A stretch of DNA of 64,000 nucleotides from UBA6522 sp965237785 (GTDB lineage Bacteria > Pseudomonadota > Gammaproteobacteria > Steroidobacterales > Rariloculaceae). Shown here piece by piece: positions 55,238-64,000 of the stretch (position 1 is its first letter; the number at the start of each line of letters is the position of its first letter). The notes under the pieces are model-generated. The model saw only the letters and a program-made list of their open reading frames with translations, was not told where the DNA came from and did no database searches. Location of the stretch: positions 3,596,001-3,660,000 of the forward strand of contig OZ250159.1 of NCBI GenBank assembly GCA_965237785.1. The letters are read 5' to 3'. The translations under genes and the position numbers were made by a program.

Positions 55238-55948
55238 TCAGTTCGCAAAATCGAACCAGGTGTCCCGGTAGGGCTCGTCCCTGAGGGTGAAATGCCACCA
55301 TTCCTGCGCGTAGGGTGCGAAACCGTACGCGGTCATGAGGCGCTGCAGCAGCATTCGATTGGCGCGCTGCTGGGCGGAAACTCCCGGACTTTCCGGCCAC
55401 GAGATCGGGCCGAAGAAGTCGAACGGTGAGGCCATGTCGAGTTCGTGTATCGATCCCGCCGCGTCGCGATAGGCGATGGTCAGGTCCACCGTGCTGCCCC
55501 GCGAATGGCCCGATCGGGCGGCGATGTATCCCTCCGCGAACAAGTCCTGCTTGGCAACGTCGGGGTAGTAGTCGGTCTTGGTCTGCTGATCCTCCAGATC
55601 CTCACCCCAACGAACGAAGTGATCGACGGCACGTTGCGGCCGGTAGGCATCGAAGACCTTGAGCCCAAGACCGTACGGACGCAGTGCGGCCTGAACCTCG
55701 GCGAGGGCTGCCGCAGCCGGCTCGGACAGAATCGCGTGCGCGTGCCGGTAGCCGTCGACCGGCCGGCCAATGAAGTTGTTGCGGGTAACGTAGCGCAGAT
55801 CGACGACGAGATCGGGGATTGCCTGGTCGAGATAGACGAATCCATCCGGCAGCGAATGCTGCTCGTCCGCCGCGTGCACCGTTGTAGCGATAGCGGAAAA
55901 CGACGCGACGAGAAAAACGATCGTTGTTTTTTTGTTCACGAACTTCAC
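55238..55948 (-). CDS. D-alanyl-D-alanine dipeptidase (VanX/DdpX family), exported
   Basis: A 236-residue zinc peptidase that splits D-Ala-D-Ala. Signal peptide (IVFLVASFSAIATTVHA), substrate-side Arg in FDAYRPQRAV, zinc ligands in SGHSRGSTVDLT (His, Asp) and QEWWHFTL (His, with catalytic Glu). Most likely recycles peptidoglycan dipeptide; no vancomycin-resistance partners are near. Confidence 0.92.
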   Translation of the reverse strand: MKFVNKKTTIVFLVASFSAIATTVHAADEQHSLPDGFVYLDQAIPDLVVDLRYVTRNNFIGRPVDGYRHAHAILSEPAAAALAEVQAALRPYGLGLKVFDAYRPQRAVDHFVRWGEDLEDQQTKTDYYPDVAKQDLFAEGYIAARSGHSRGSTVDLTIAYRDAAGSIHELDMASPFDFFGPISWPESPGVSAQQRANRMLLQRLMTAYGFAPYAQEWWHFTLRDEPYRDTWFDFAN

Positions 55949-56089
55949 CGATCCTGACCTGCGTTCGGCGGTTTCTGCTTCGGGATTCTACTCGCGGGGT
56001 CGAACTCATGCCATTCGCACCTGATGAACACCAGTTGCCCTTTGCAGTGTGCTTGGGAGCGCAGCCCGATATCATGAGCTGCCACGGAA

Positions 56090-58618
56090 TTGAATGGCCC
56101 GGTGGATCTCAAAGGCAGCAACGAGGGACGAGACAGGACGCAAGCCGTAGCGTTTCCAGCGCGGTGGCGGCGTTTCGTTCGTCGATTGGCACTGCTGTGC
56201 GTGCGCTACCACGTCAAGACCAACTGCGATCCAGGCGACCTGGGTCCTCTCTGCTACGTTCTTGAGAACGCCCGAATGCTCGATCGCCTGGTTCTCGCGG
56301 ATCTGAGCATCACGCGCGGCTGGCCGCGGCCGCACCACTCGTGCTCCCGATCGGGCGACCCGCCGACGCTATGGAGCATGCGAAGGCTGACAGGCTGGCT
56401 GCCGCGGCGGTGGGCGTCCGCCGGCGATGCCACCGTGCGAACATTGATCGACCGCGTGCGCGTGGAAGGGGCCGACGATATTCAACTCCTTCCCGTCGCG
56501 ATTTACCTGGGCCGCGCGCCGACCGCGGAGCACTCCTGGATCAAGCTGTTGTTCGCCGAAGACTGGGCCGTGTCCGGGAGAACACGGCGGTTTTTCTCGA
56601 TGCTGTTCCACGGCCGCGATACCCTGGTCAAGATCGGCGATCCGGTATCGCTCGCGGAACTCGGCATCGGCACGCGGGAGGTGCCGCGGGTGGCGAGCCA
56701 GGCGATCGCCCGGTTGGCGGCGTACTTCGAAAGCCAGCGAGCCGCGACGATCGGACCGGATGTCTCGCATCGGCGATTGCTGCTGAACGAGGTGCTCGCC
56801 GATGGTGACGTCAGGGATGCCATTCGGCGTGAGGCGTCTGCGAAGCGTGGCGGAACCACCCGTGCCCGTGCCAGAGCCCGCCGCTACGCCAACGAGGTTG
56901 CGGCCCACTATTCCTACCCCGTCGTCCGGGTACTGGACCGGCTGTTCGCGTGGTTGTGGAACCGCATTTACGAGGGCGTCGAAGTGATGAACATCGATAG
57001 TCTCGATCAGCTGGCGCCGGGCAGCGAATTGATCTACGTACCCTGCCACCGTAGCCACATCGACTACATGCTGCTGTCGTACGTGCTCTACAGGCGGGGC
57101 CTGGCGCTGCCCCATATCGCTGCGGGGATCAATCTCAACATTCCGTTCATCGGACCGATACTGCGCTCGGGCGGCGCGTTTTTCATCCGCCGCACATTCC
57201 GGAACAATGCGTTGTATTCGGCGGTCGTCCGCGGTTATTTCCGCACGCTCCTGTCGAGGGGGTTTCCGGCGGCGTACTTCGTCGAGGGAACCCGCAGTCG
57301 GACCGGCCGGCTCTTGCCGCCGAAGCTCGGCATGGTGCGAATGACCGCCGAATGCCATGTCCACGATCGAACACGTCCCGTGGTGTTCGTGCCTGTGCAC
57401 TTCAGCTACGAGAAACTGTTGGAGGGTCAGACATACATTGGCGAATTGAGGGGCAAGCCCAAGCGGCGGGAATCTCTGACAGGCTTTCTGAGGGCGCTGA
57501 AGACCCTGCGTGAGCGGTTCGGGACCGTGAGGGTGAATTTCGGAGATCCGGTCCGCCTGGAGGAGATGCTGGACGCGTGCCACCCCGCGTGGCGGGACGA
57601 ACCGGGAGGGGCCGGCTTGCGTCCGCCATGGATGGCGTCGGCGGTCGAAAGCATTGGCGCGAAGATCATGACCGCGATCAACGAGGCCGCGGTAGTCAAT
57701 CCTGTCAATTTGACCTCGCTGGTGGTTTTGAGCATGCCCAGGCAGGCCATAGTGGAAGCCGAACTCGAGTCTCAGTTGGCGCTCTACCTGGCGTTGTTGA
57801 AGCGGGTGCCCTATGCGTCGCGAACGGTCATGAGCCAACAGCGCCCCGCGGCAATGATTCGCCACTGCGAGGCGATGCGATGGCTCATCCGCCAGCCGAA
57901 TCCGCTCGGAGACGTCTTGAGAATGGACGAACGTCGAACCGTCCTGGCCAGCTACTACCGCAACAACATTCTGCACCTGTTTGCGCTGCCCTCGCTCATC
58001 GCGACTGCCCTGACAAACGCGTCGCAAATCTCCGAGACGGAAATGGAGGGGCATATTCTGAGGATTTATCCTTGCCTGAAGACAGACCTGTTCTTGCGTT
58101 GGGAGCTGCCGCAATTGCCGCGGACGATTCGTGCCGTCGTGGCTGCCATGGCCGATCTGGACCTGCTGCGGCAGGACGCGAATTACATTGCTCGCCCGGA
58201 GGAGGGCGGCCGATATTCCGCGCAGTTCGACCTCTGCGCGGAAATCGTTCAGACCTTCCTTGAGCGTTACTACTTGACCGTGGACGCGCTACTGGAGGCC
58301 GGCCCGGGGGTGGTCACGCAGCCCGAACTGCAGAGCCGATGCGCCACCGCGGCCGAGCAACTCTCCATCGTCTATCGATTCAACTCGCCGGACCTCTTTG
58401 ATTCCGCGCTGTTCGAAAATCTGGTCAACTCGCTGGTAGCACGGGAAACCCTGTGGCTGGACGCGGATGGTTGCCTGGTATTCGGTCAGGAGTTGTGGAG
58501 CCTCGCCGACTCGTTGGCGGTGGTGCTGCGCCCCGGTCTGCGGCAAACGCTTCATCATTTGGCCGAGGTGTCCCGGCAGAGCGTGAGCGGACCGGCGACG
58601 GAAGTAGACGATCGATAG
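56090..58618 (+). CDS. plsB: glycerol-3-phosphate acyltransferase
   Basis: About 840 residues, the size and collinear order of E. coli PlsB. Acyltransferase motif I is VPCHRSHIDYML (HxxxxD), followed by INLNIPFIGPILRSGGAFFIRRTF, YFVEGTRSRTGRL and the proline block PVVFVPVHFSYE. The C-terminal region (MTYYRNN-like ASYYRNNILHLFALPSLI) is complete. The start is uncertain: TTG 56090 or GTG 56102; the first about 50 residues are poorly conserved. Membrane-associated, first step of phospholipid synthesis. Confidence 0.93.
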   Translation: MNGPVDLKGSNEGRDRTQAVAFPARWRRFVRRLALLCVRYHVKTNCDPGDLGPLCYVLENARMLDRLVLADLSITRGWPRPHHSCSRSGDPPTLWSMRRLTGWLPRRWASAGDATVRTLIDRVRVEGADDIQLLPVAIYLGRAPTAEHSWIKLLFAEDWAVSGRTRRFFSMLFHGRDTLVKIGDPVSLAELGIGTREVPRVASQAIARLAAYFESQRAATIGPDVSHRRLLLNEVLADGDVRDAIRREASAKRGGTTRARARARRYANEVAAHYSYPVVRVLDRLFAWLWNRIYEGVEVMNIDSLDQLAPGSELIYVPCHRSHIDYMLLSYVLYRRGLALPHIAAGINLNIPFIGPILRSGGAFFIRRTFRNNALYSAVVRGYFRTLLSRGFPAAYFVEGTRSRTGRLLPPKLGMVRMTAECHVHDRTRPVVFVPVHFSYEKLLEGQTYIGELRGKPKRRESLTGFLRALKTLRERFGTVRVNFGDPVRLEEMLDACHPAWRDEPGGAGLRPPWMASAVESIGAKIMTAINEAAVVNPVNLTSLVVLSMPRQAIVEAELESQLALYLALLKRVPYASRTVMSQQRPAAMIRHCEAMRWLIRQPNPLGDVLRMDERRTVLASYYRNNILHLFALPSLIATALTNASQISETEMEGHILRIYPCLKTDLFLRWELPQLPRTIRAVVAAMADLDLLRQDANYIARPEEGGRYSAQFDLCAEIVQTFLERYYLTVDALLEAGPGVVTQPELQSRCATAAEQLSIVYRFNSPDLFDSALFENLVNSLVARETLWLDADGCLVFGQELWSLADSLAVVLRPGLRQTLHHLAEVSRQSVSGPATEVDDR

Positions 58619-58713
58619 GATATCCGGGTCGTCGCGCACTCAGCCAACAATAGCCAACAACGGAACACCTCGCCGCGATTGCGACGAGGTCGAGAGGCTC
58701 AATGCAGTATGCG

Positions 58714-58929
58714 TTACGCGTTCAGATCCGGGATTCGGGAACTTTCCAGCTGGGCGATCATGTCCTTGATCAGCAGCTTGCGCTTCTTCAAGCGCCGCAG
58801 CATGATCTGATCGACATATGGATCTACGACCAACCGGGAAATAACCTGGTCCAGGTCTTGGTGCTCAATTCGCAACTCTTTGAGCCGCTCTACATTTTTA
58901 AATGCGTCAGTTTCTATTTTCTCTGCCAT
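58714..58929 (-). CDS. YdcH-like DUF465 protein
   Basis: A 71-residue helical protein (RLKELRIEHQDLDQVISRL, VDQIMLRRLKKRKLLIKDM) typical of the YdcH family. Function unknown. It overlaps the 3' end of cysQ by 16 bp on the same strand, so it is translated with it. Confidence 0.85.
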   Translation of the reverse strand: MAEKIETDAFKNVERLKELRIEHQDLDQVISRLVVDPYVDQIMLRRLKKRKLLIKDMIAQLESSRIPDLNA

Positions 58930-59729
58930 TTATCGGTATGCAAAGCGCGCAGCCAATCCCGCTCAGGGTCTCCGACAGCCAGGAAATGAGGGTTCGTCGG
59001 ACGATCCTTCGTATTGTACCTGAGCGGCTGGCCCGCCAAGTCAATCATACCCCCACCGGCACTCTCCAGGATAGCCTGTGCTGCCCCGGTATCCCATTCC
59101 GAGGTCGGTCCCAGGCGCGGGTACACGTCCGCCTGCCCGTCGGCCACCAGACAGACCTTCAGCGAGCTTCCCATGGGCTTGATTTTGTGGGGGCCGAGGC
59201 GCTCCAGATACGCGGCCAGCCCGGGGCCGGGGTGACTTCGGCTGCCCATGATCTTGAGCGGGCCCGAAAGTCGTCGGGAAGTACGCACGGGCTCGGGCGA
59301 CCCGCCGACCCGCCGGCGCCAGGCGCCCGTGCCGAGAACGCCTGAATACTCAACGTCCAGCGCCGGCGCAAGCACGACTCCAAGTACGGAACGGTGGTCA
59401 TCGACGAGCGCGACGTTGACGGTAAACTCGTCGTTCTGTTTGATGAATTCCTTGGTCCCGTCCAATGGATCGACCAGCCAATAGCGTTTCCACCGCTGCC
59501 GTTCCGCCCAGGCGGTCGGTGCGGTTTCCTCCGACAACACGGGCAATGCCGGGCGAAGTTGTGCAAGCCCGGCGGCGATGACGGCGTCGGCTGTACGGTC
59601 GGCTTCGGTAACCGGCGACCGGTCGGCCTTTAACTCCACGTCAAAGTCCCGCGCGTAGACCGACATGATGGCTTCGCCGGCCGCGGCGCAGATCTCACGG
59701 ATTTCTTCCACAAGCGTGAGGGTATTCAT
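58914..59729 (-). CDS. cysQ: 3'(2'),5'-bisphosphate nucleotidase
   Basis: A 271-residue lithium-sensitive phosphatase that hydrolyses PAP/PAPS in sulfur metabolism. Metal sites: LSEET, then VDPLDGTKEFI, and the late SEWDTGAAQAILESAGG. Divergent from the HAD nucleotidase gene 27 bp away. Confidence 0.94.
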   Translation of the reverse strand: MNTLTLVEEIREICAAAGEAIMSVYARDFDVELKADRSPVTEADRTADAVIAAGLAQLRPALPVLSEETAPTAWAERQRWKRYWLVDPLDGTKEFIKQNDEFTVNVALVDDHRSVLGVVLAPALDVEYSGVLGTGAWRRRVGGSPEPVRTSRRLSGPLKIMGSRSHPGPGLAAYLERLGPHKIKPMGSSLKVCLVADGQADVYPRLGPTSEWDTGAAQAILESAGGGMIDLAGQPLRYNTKDRPTNPHFLAVGDPERDWLRALHTDKWQRK

Positions 59730-59756
59730 CGCCGCGCTGCCTTTCGATCCAGTATC

Positions 59757-60485
59757 ATGATTGCTTCAATGCCAATGCAATCCTCCATTGCTCAGCGTCG
59801 TCCGTCTGACTCAATCGTCGCCTGGGGCGGCGTGGACACCGTTCTCGTGGACATGGACGGTACGCTCCTGGATTTGGCCTTCGACAACTACTTCTGGCTG
59901 GAATTGGTGCCCCTGCATTATGCACAAGCTCGCGGGTTGAGTGAGCAGGATGCGCGCGAAATGCTACGCGCGCGTTACCGGGACATCGAGGGGAGTCTCG
60001 CATGGTACTGTATCGATCACTGGAGCGAAGTGCTCGAGTTGGACATCCGCGATCTGAAACGGGCCCACCGGCATAGAATCCGCTTCCTTCCCAAGGCGCC
60101 GGACTTTCTCGCGTGGGTGCGCGAGCGGGGGAAACGCATCCTGCTGGTCACTAACGCACATCCGTTCACGCTCGCAATCAAGGTCGCCCAGACCGATCTC
60201 GACCGCCACGTTCATCGACTGGTTTCGTCCCATGACTTCAATGCCCCCAAGGAGACACGCTGCTTCTGGGACCGGTTTCACGCCGAGGAGGGTTTCGACC
60301 CCAGCCGTACGGTGCTCATCGAAGACAGTCTGCCGGTGCTTGAAGCCGCAAGTGAATTCGGTCTGGCCACGGGCGTAGCCATCCGCTGCCCCGACTCCCG
60401 CCACCCGCCGCGGCGAATCGAGGGCTATCCGGCCGTCGACGGAGTCCACGAACTGCTTGATCTGGAGGCGAAAGCGGGCGGGTAA
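59757..60485 (+). CDS. yrfG: HAD-family nucleotidase, YrfG (GMP/IMP) type
   Basis: A 242-residue HAD phosphatase: motif I DMDGTLLDLAFDNYFW, motif II VTNAHPF, motif III region HDFNAPKETRCFW and motif IV IEDSLPVLEAA. The extended motif I DLAFDNYFW is characteristic of YrfG. Possible starts at ATG 59757, 59769 or 59775. Confidence 0.9.
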   Translation: MIASMPMQSSIAQRRPSDSIVAWGGVDTVLVDMDGTLLDLAFDNYFWLELVPLHYAQARGLSEQDAREMLRARYRDIEGSLAWYCIDHWSEVLELDIRDLKRAHRHRIRFLPKAPDFLAWVRERGKRILLVTNAHPFTLAIKVAQTDLDRHVHRLVSSHDFNAPKETRCFWDRFHAEEGFDPSRTVLIEDSLPVLEAASEFGLATGVAIRCPDSRHPPRRIEGYPAVDGVHELLDLEAKAGG

Positions 60486-60558
60486 GCCGGGAATCTCCCG
60501 CCGCGGTGGCGCCTCCGCGCCCTCACGACTCGATTCGGTGCGCGATTCGCGCCTGCCA

Positions 60559-61863
60559 TCAACCCTTTCTTCGCCGCTTGCCGCCGCCAGCGGCTCGTGG
60601 CGGCCCGCGCCGCCGGTCCATCGACGGGTTCCTCCACCGGCGCGGTGGTTTCTTTACGTCGATAAACGATTCCGGGTCAATGCGCGTCACGGGTATCTTG
60701 CGCCCGATCAGCGTCTCGATGTCGGGAAGGCCTGCGGCGTAGCTCTCGCAACCGAAGCTGACGGCATCTCCGGAAGCGCCGGCCCGGGCGGTACGGCCGA
60801 TCCGATGTACGTAGTCTTCGGGGTCCTGCGGCAGATCGTAGTTGAATACGTGGCTCACGTCGGGAACGTGAAGCCCTCGGGACGCTACATCGGTGCCGAT
60901 CAGGACGGCGAGTTCCCCCGAAAGGAAATCCTTGAGCATTCGCAATCGCTTGCGTTGGGGCACGTCTCCGGAAATTGCCCTGGCGTTGACGCCGTTGTGC
61001 ACCAGATGGTGCTGCAGCCGGTCGGCTTCGCGCCGGGTATTGACAAAAATCATGGTACGCCGTGCCTGCATTTGCTCGAGCAGCGTGAGCAATAGCGGTA
61101 TCTTCTCTTCGTTGGCGGGGAAGTAGATGCATTGGCGCACGCCGTCCACGGTGACCTTGTCCGGCTCGATGCGCACCAGTTGCGGCTCGTTCATGTGCTC
61201 GTAGGCAAGTTCGAGCACGCGGTGGGAGAGGGTGGCCGAAAACAGCATGTTCAGCCGCCGGTTCCGCGGCGGCAGGCGCCGCAAGACGAAACGGATGTCC
61301 CTGATGAAGCCCAGGTCGAACATGCGATCCGCCTCGTCGATGACCATTACCTGGACGCGGTCGAAGGAATACACTCGCTGTTTGAAGTAGTCGATGAGGC
61401 GTCCCGGCGTGCCAACCAGGATATCGACGCCTGCGGCCAGGCGCCGGCGCTGTTTCTCGTAGTCCGTCCCACCGAAGGCCAGACCGAGCTTGTAAGGTAG
61501 ATGCTTGCCCAGTTGTTGCGCGTCGGCGTGGATTTGTACCGCCAGTTCCCGGGTCGGGGCGAGGATCATCGCCCTGGGACCGGGGTGGCGCGCCGCCAGG
61601 GGGGCGGTGCCATGGAGGCGGCAGTACAGGGCCACCAGATAGGCGGCCGTCTTGCCGGTGCCCGTCTGTGCCTGCCCGGCGACATCGGCGCCTTCAAGCG
61701 CCAGTGGCAGCGTTTGCTCCTGAATCGGCGTGCAACGCTGAAAACCCGCCTCGGCGATGCCCGCAAGCAGTTGTTCCGGAAGCGGTAGAGAGGTGAATCG
61801 AACCTGGGTCAGGTGGTGGTCCGGAGCGGCCGAGTCATCGGGGTCCGAGGTAAGGACTTGCAA
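60559..61863 (-). CDS. rhlB: DEAD-box RNA helicase RhlB
   Basis: A 434-residue DEAD-box helicase, in enterobacteria a degradosome partner of RNase E. Motifs: Q-motif CTPIQEQTLP, motif I AQTGTGKT, motif II VIDEADRMFD, motif III FSATLS, motif VI HRIGRTARAG. A basic tail (RRKG-rich) follows. The start is TTG 61863 with weak context. It faces away from trxA-rho, the order known from other gammaproteobacteria. Confidence 0.92.
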   Translation of the reverse strand: MQVLTSDPDDSAAPDHHLTQVRFTSLPLPEQLLAGIAEAGFQRCTPIQEQTLPLALEGADVAGQAQTGTGKTAAYLVALYCRLHGTAPLAARHPGPRAMILAPTRELAVQIHADAQQLGKHLPYKLGLAFGGTDYEKQRRRLAAGVDILVGTPGRLIDYFKQRVYSFDRVQVMVIDEADRMFDLGFIRDIRFVLRRLPPRNRRLNMLFSATLSHRVLELAYEHMNEPQLVRIEPDKVTVDGVRQCIYFPANEEKIPLLLTLLEQMQARRTMIFVNTRREADRLQHHLVHNGVNARAISGDVPQRKRLRMLKDFLSGELAVLIGTDVASRGLHVPDVSHVFNYDLPQDPEDYVHRIGRTARAGASGDAVSFGCESYAAGLPDIETLIGRKIPVTRIDPESFIDVKKPPRRWRNPSMDRRRGPPRAAGGGKRRRKG

Positions 61864-62085
61864 ATTACATTCTCAACGGTTCAGAATAGCGTCGTTAGGG
61901 CGGGAGTACTCGCCTCCCCGGATACCCACTACGTTCCCAGGGCTTGTCGCAAGGAAACGATAGGAAGCGACATTGTGCCTGATGGGGCGGGCGGCGTCAC
62001 TCCAGTCAAGCAGACTCGCACTATTGGGCGGACCCGTCCAGTGAACGGATTCAATTGAAAGGATGAAGATCGGAGGATCAAGCAG

Positions 62086-62424
62086 GTGAGCGAGAATATC
62101 TCCCATACGACGGATAGCAGCTTTGAACACGATGTGTTCCACTCCGAGCGTCCCGTATTGGTCGACTTCTGGGCGGAATGGTGCGGGCCTTGCAAGATGA
62201 TTGCGCCTACACTGGAAGCGATTGCGGAGGAGTATAAAGATCGTCTCAAGGTTGTTAAATTGAACATTGACGAGAATCCGCAAATTCCGGTGCGATACAA
62301 CATTCGCAGCATACCCACGCTGATGCTGTTGAAAGGGAGTTCCGTCGAGGGTCAGCAGATTGGGGCCATCGGCAAGGGCCGGCTGGCCGCGTTCATCGAT
62401 CAACATCTAGGCGCAGGGGCCTAG
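62086..62424 (+). CDS. trxA: thioredoxin
   Basis: A 112-residue thioredoxin with WCGPC (Cys33, Cys36) and the cis-Pro RSIPTLMLL. GTG start with GGAGG nine bases upstream. 22 bp ahead of rho. Confidence 0.96.
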   Translation: MSENISHTTDSSFEHDVFHSERPVLVDFWAEWCGPCKMIAPTLEAIAEEYKDRLKVVKLNIDENPQIPVRYNIRSIPTLMLLKGSSVEGQQIGAIGKGRLAAFIDQHLGAGA

Positions 62425-62446
62425 GAACCAATTCGGAAAGCTATCT

Positions 62447-63877
62447 GTGAGAGGATACTTGGGTAATTCAGCACGAGCCCGGTCGAAGAACGGCCAGCGG
62501 CCGCCGAGAAACGGCGACGGCAAGAAACGCACTTCTCGTCGGCGAAGGCGCGAAGAATTTCCCGACGACGAGGATTTTGACGTAATCCCCGCCGCGGAAC
62601 TCGAACAGACCAAGAGCGCCATGAAACTCTCCGAGCTGAAGAACCGTCCGGCGTCGGAACTTGTGGAATTGGCGCAGTCCATTGGACTGGAGAGTCTTGC
62701 GCGTTCCCGCAAGCAGGACATTATCTTTTCGATTCTCAAGGCCCATGCCAACAGCGGGGAGAACATCTACGGCGAGGGCGTGCTTGAGATTCTGCAGGAC
62801 GGCTTCGGTTTCCTGCGCTCGTCGGACAGTTCCTATCTGGCGGGTCCGGATGACATCTACGTGTCGCCGAGCCAGATCCGCCGCTTCAACCTGCGTACCG
62901 GGGATACGGTTTCCGGTTTGATTCGACCGCCGAAAGACAGCGAGCGCTACTTCGCCATGCTCAAGGTGGGCGAAATCAATCATGATGGGCCCGAAAATGC
63001 CAGGAACAAGGTGCTGTTCGAGAACCTGACACCGCTGTTCCCGACCCGGCGCCTGAAACTCGAGCAAGGCAACGGCAGCACGGAGGACTTGACCGCCCGG
63101 ATCATCGATATGGTTGCGCCCATCGGCAAGGGTCAGCGCGGACTGATCGTCTCCCCGCCGAAGGCCGGCAAGACCATGCTGCTGCAGAACATTGCCGCTT
63201 CCATTGTCGCCAATCAGCCTGAATGCGACCTGATCGTACTGCTCATCGACGAGCGGCCCGAGGAAGTCACCGAGATGGAGCGCACGGTTCGGGGCGAAGT
63301 CGTATCCAGCACCTTTGACGAACCCGCCACGCGGCATGTGCAGGTGGCGGAGATGGTCATCGAGAAAGCCAAGCGGCTCACTGAGCACAAACGCGACGTG
63401 GTCATTCTGCTGGATTCGATTACCCGCCTGGCGCGGGCCTACAACACCGTGGTGCCGTCCTCGGGTAAGGTGCTCACCGGCGGCGTCGACGCCAACGCCC
63501 TGCAGCGACCCAAGCGGTTTTTCGGCGCGGCCCGGAATATCGAGGAGGGTGGCAGCCTTACGATCATCGCCACCGCGCTGGTGGATACCGGTTCCAAGAT
63601 GGACGAGGTGATCTACGAGGAGTTCAAGGGCACGGGCAATATGGAAATCCACCTGGATCGACGGGTTTCGGAGAAACGCGTTTTTCCGGCCATGCACATC
63701 AATCGCTCCGGAACCAGAAAGGAAGAGTTGCTGACCCGGCCCGACGAATTGCAAAAGATGTGGGTGCTGCGCAAGGTTCTTCACTCGATGGACGAACTGG
63801 CCGCGGTGGAGTTCCTTCTGGGCAAGCTCCAGGACACCAAGACCAACGCTCAATTCTTCGAGGCGATGAAGCGCTAG
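62447..63877 (+). CDS. rho: transcription termination factor Rho
   Basis: A hexameric RNA helicase that ends transcription. From the GTG at 62447 it has 476 residues. The canonical Rho begins at MKLSELKNRPASEL (ATG 62621); the extra 58 residues are basic and low-complexity (GKKRTSRRRRREE then acidic FPDDEDFD). RNA-binding GFGFLRS and SYLAGPDDIYVSPSQIRRF, Walker A PPKAGKTML, Walker B VVILLDSITR and the Q/R loops are intact. Which start is used cannot be settled from sequence. Confidence 0.95.
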   Translation: MRGYLGNSARARSKNGQRPPRNGDGKKRTSRRRRREEFPDDEDFDVIPAAELEQTKSAMKLSELKNRPASELVELAQSIGLESLARSRKQDIIFSILKAHANSGENIYGEGVLEILQDGFGFLRSSDSSYLAGPDDIYVSPSQIRRFNLRTGDTVSGLIRPPKDSERYFAMLKVGEINHDGPENARNKVLFENLTPLFPTRRLKLEQGNGSTEDLTARIIDMVAPIGKGQRGLIVSPPKAGKTMLLQNIAASIVANQPECDLIVLLIDERPEEVTEMERTVRGEVVSSTFDEPATRHVQVAEMVIEKAKRLTEHKRDVVILLDSITRLARAYNTVVPSSGKVLTGGVDANALQRPKRFFGAARNIEEGGSLTIIATALVDTGSKMDEVIYEEFKGTGNMEIHLDRRVSEKRVFPAMHINRSGTRKEELLTRPDELQKMWVLRKVLHSMDELAAVEFLLGKLQDTKTNAQFFEAMKR

Positions 63878-63917
63878 TCCCTATCTCGGTCCGTATTTCT
63901 TATCGATCTTCTACCGC

Positions 63918-63936
63918 GGCCGCCAGTCCGGCGGCC
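63918..63936. terminator. stem-loop between rho and purD
   Basis: GGCCGCC AGTCC GGCGGCC, a perfect 7-bp GC stem with a 5-nt loop, located between convergent rho and purD. No T run follows on either strand, so it is at best a weak or bidirectional terminator. Confidence 0.35.
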
Positions 63937-63944
63937 AATCGGTC

Positions 63945-64000
63945 CTACTCGCGTTCCCGCCGAATGGCCCGGTATCCGATATCGCGCCGATAGAAGGCGC
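63945..64000 (-). CDS. purD: phosphoribosylamine-glycine ligase, C-terminal end only
   Basis: The last 17 codons enter from the right edge and read AFYRRDIGYRAIRRERE before TAG (63945-63947). YRRDIG.RA is the conserved end of PurD, a purine-synthesis enzyme. The identification rests on this short stretch. Confidence 0.68.
   Translation of the reverse strand, partial: AFYRRDIGYRAIRRERE

Noticed and set aside
56369..58114. 581-codon frame antisense to plsB
   Set aside because: plsB is unambiguous on the plus strand.
63878..63944. Strong intrinsic terminator after rho
   Set aside because: The stem-loop has no following T run, so it is listed only as a weak candidate.

Overview
The window is a 64 kb chromosomal segment of a GC-rich (roughly 60 %) gammaproteobacterium. 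This rests on gene content and order: rhlB opposite trxA-rho, PlsB, an YggX-type iron protein, bfd/bfr under a Fur-like box, SohB, a proteobacterial LipA and a Bat/MoxR operon. Several families (DUF6152 and its partner family, a TonB receptor, YVTN propellers) are common in uncultured marine or host-associated gammaproteobacteria, but I cannot name the genus.

Layout. 1-5.5 kb: yggX end, an acetolactate-synthase-like TPP enzyme, acs, metA and a gutted metY. 5.6-15.5 kb: secreted DUF6152-type proteins, tRNA-Phe with a broken hipBA module beside it, a MazG-like enzyme, a PKD lipoprotein with a zinc-protease motif, and a TerB-domain membrane pair. 15.7-23.9 kb: a dehydrogenase, then a same-strand cluster of two cytochrome c/beta-propeller proteins, a SCO copper chaperone, a CcdA-like thiol transporter and another propeller protein. 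23.9-34.9 kb: an accessory island with a PD-(D/E)XK-type protein, an ISNCY-type element, a small basic protein convergent with an McrA-like HNH nuclease, two eroded hipBA copies flanking a Fic module, an array resembling an IS21-type end, and duplicated DUF192 genes. 35.3-42.1 kb: a complete moxR-DUF58-DUF4381-batA-batB/C-batD operon. 42.2-50.2 kb: glyoxalase, OmpA-like protein, lipA, sohB, bfd, bfr, a scarred hyuB and an EF-G paralogue. 50.4-64 kb: ADP/ATP-translocase-like carrier, truncated TonB receptor, glk, IS630 element, VanX-type dipeptidase, plsB, cysQ, a HAD nucleotidase, rhlB, trxA, rho and the end of purD.

Two themes stand out. First, the 16.8-23.9 kb cluster looks like a periplasmic redox system: cytochrome c joined to propeller, made with SCO (copper) and CcdA (thiol/cytochrome) maturation factors. 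I cannot assign it to a known enzyme. Second, many genes keep both ends but have lost the middle, usually with a frame change: metY, three hipA copies and hyuB, with related truncations in a TonB receptor and a DUF192 gene. In the duplicated hipBA copies the deletion junctions can be read directly and lie at 6-8 bp direct repeats. This suggests genome erosion by short-homology deletion, or possibly an assembly problem, and reads across the junctions would decide it.
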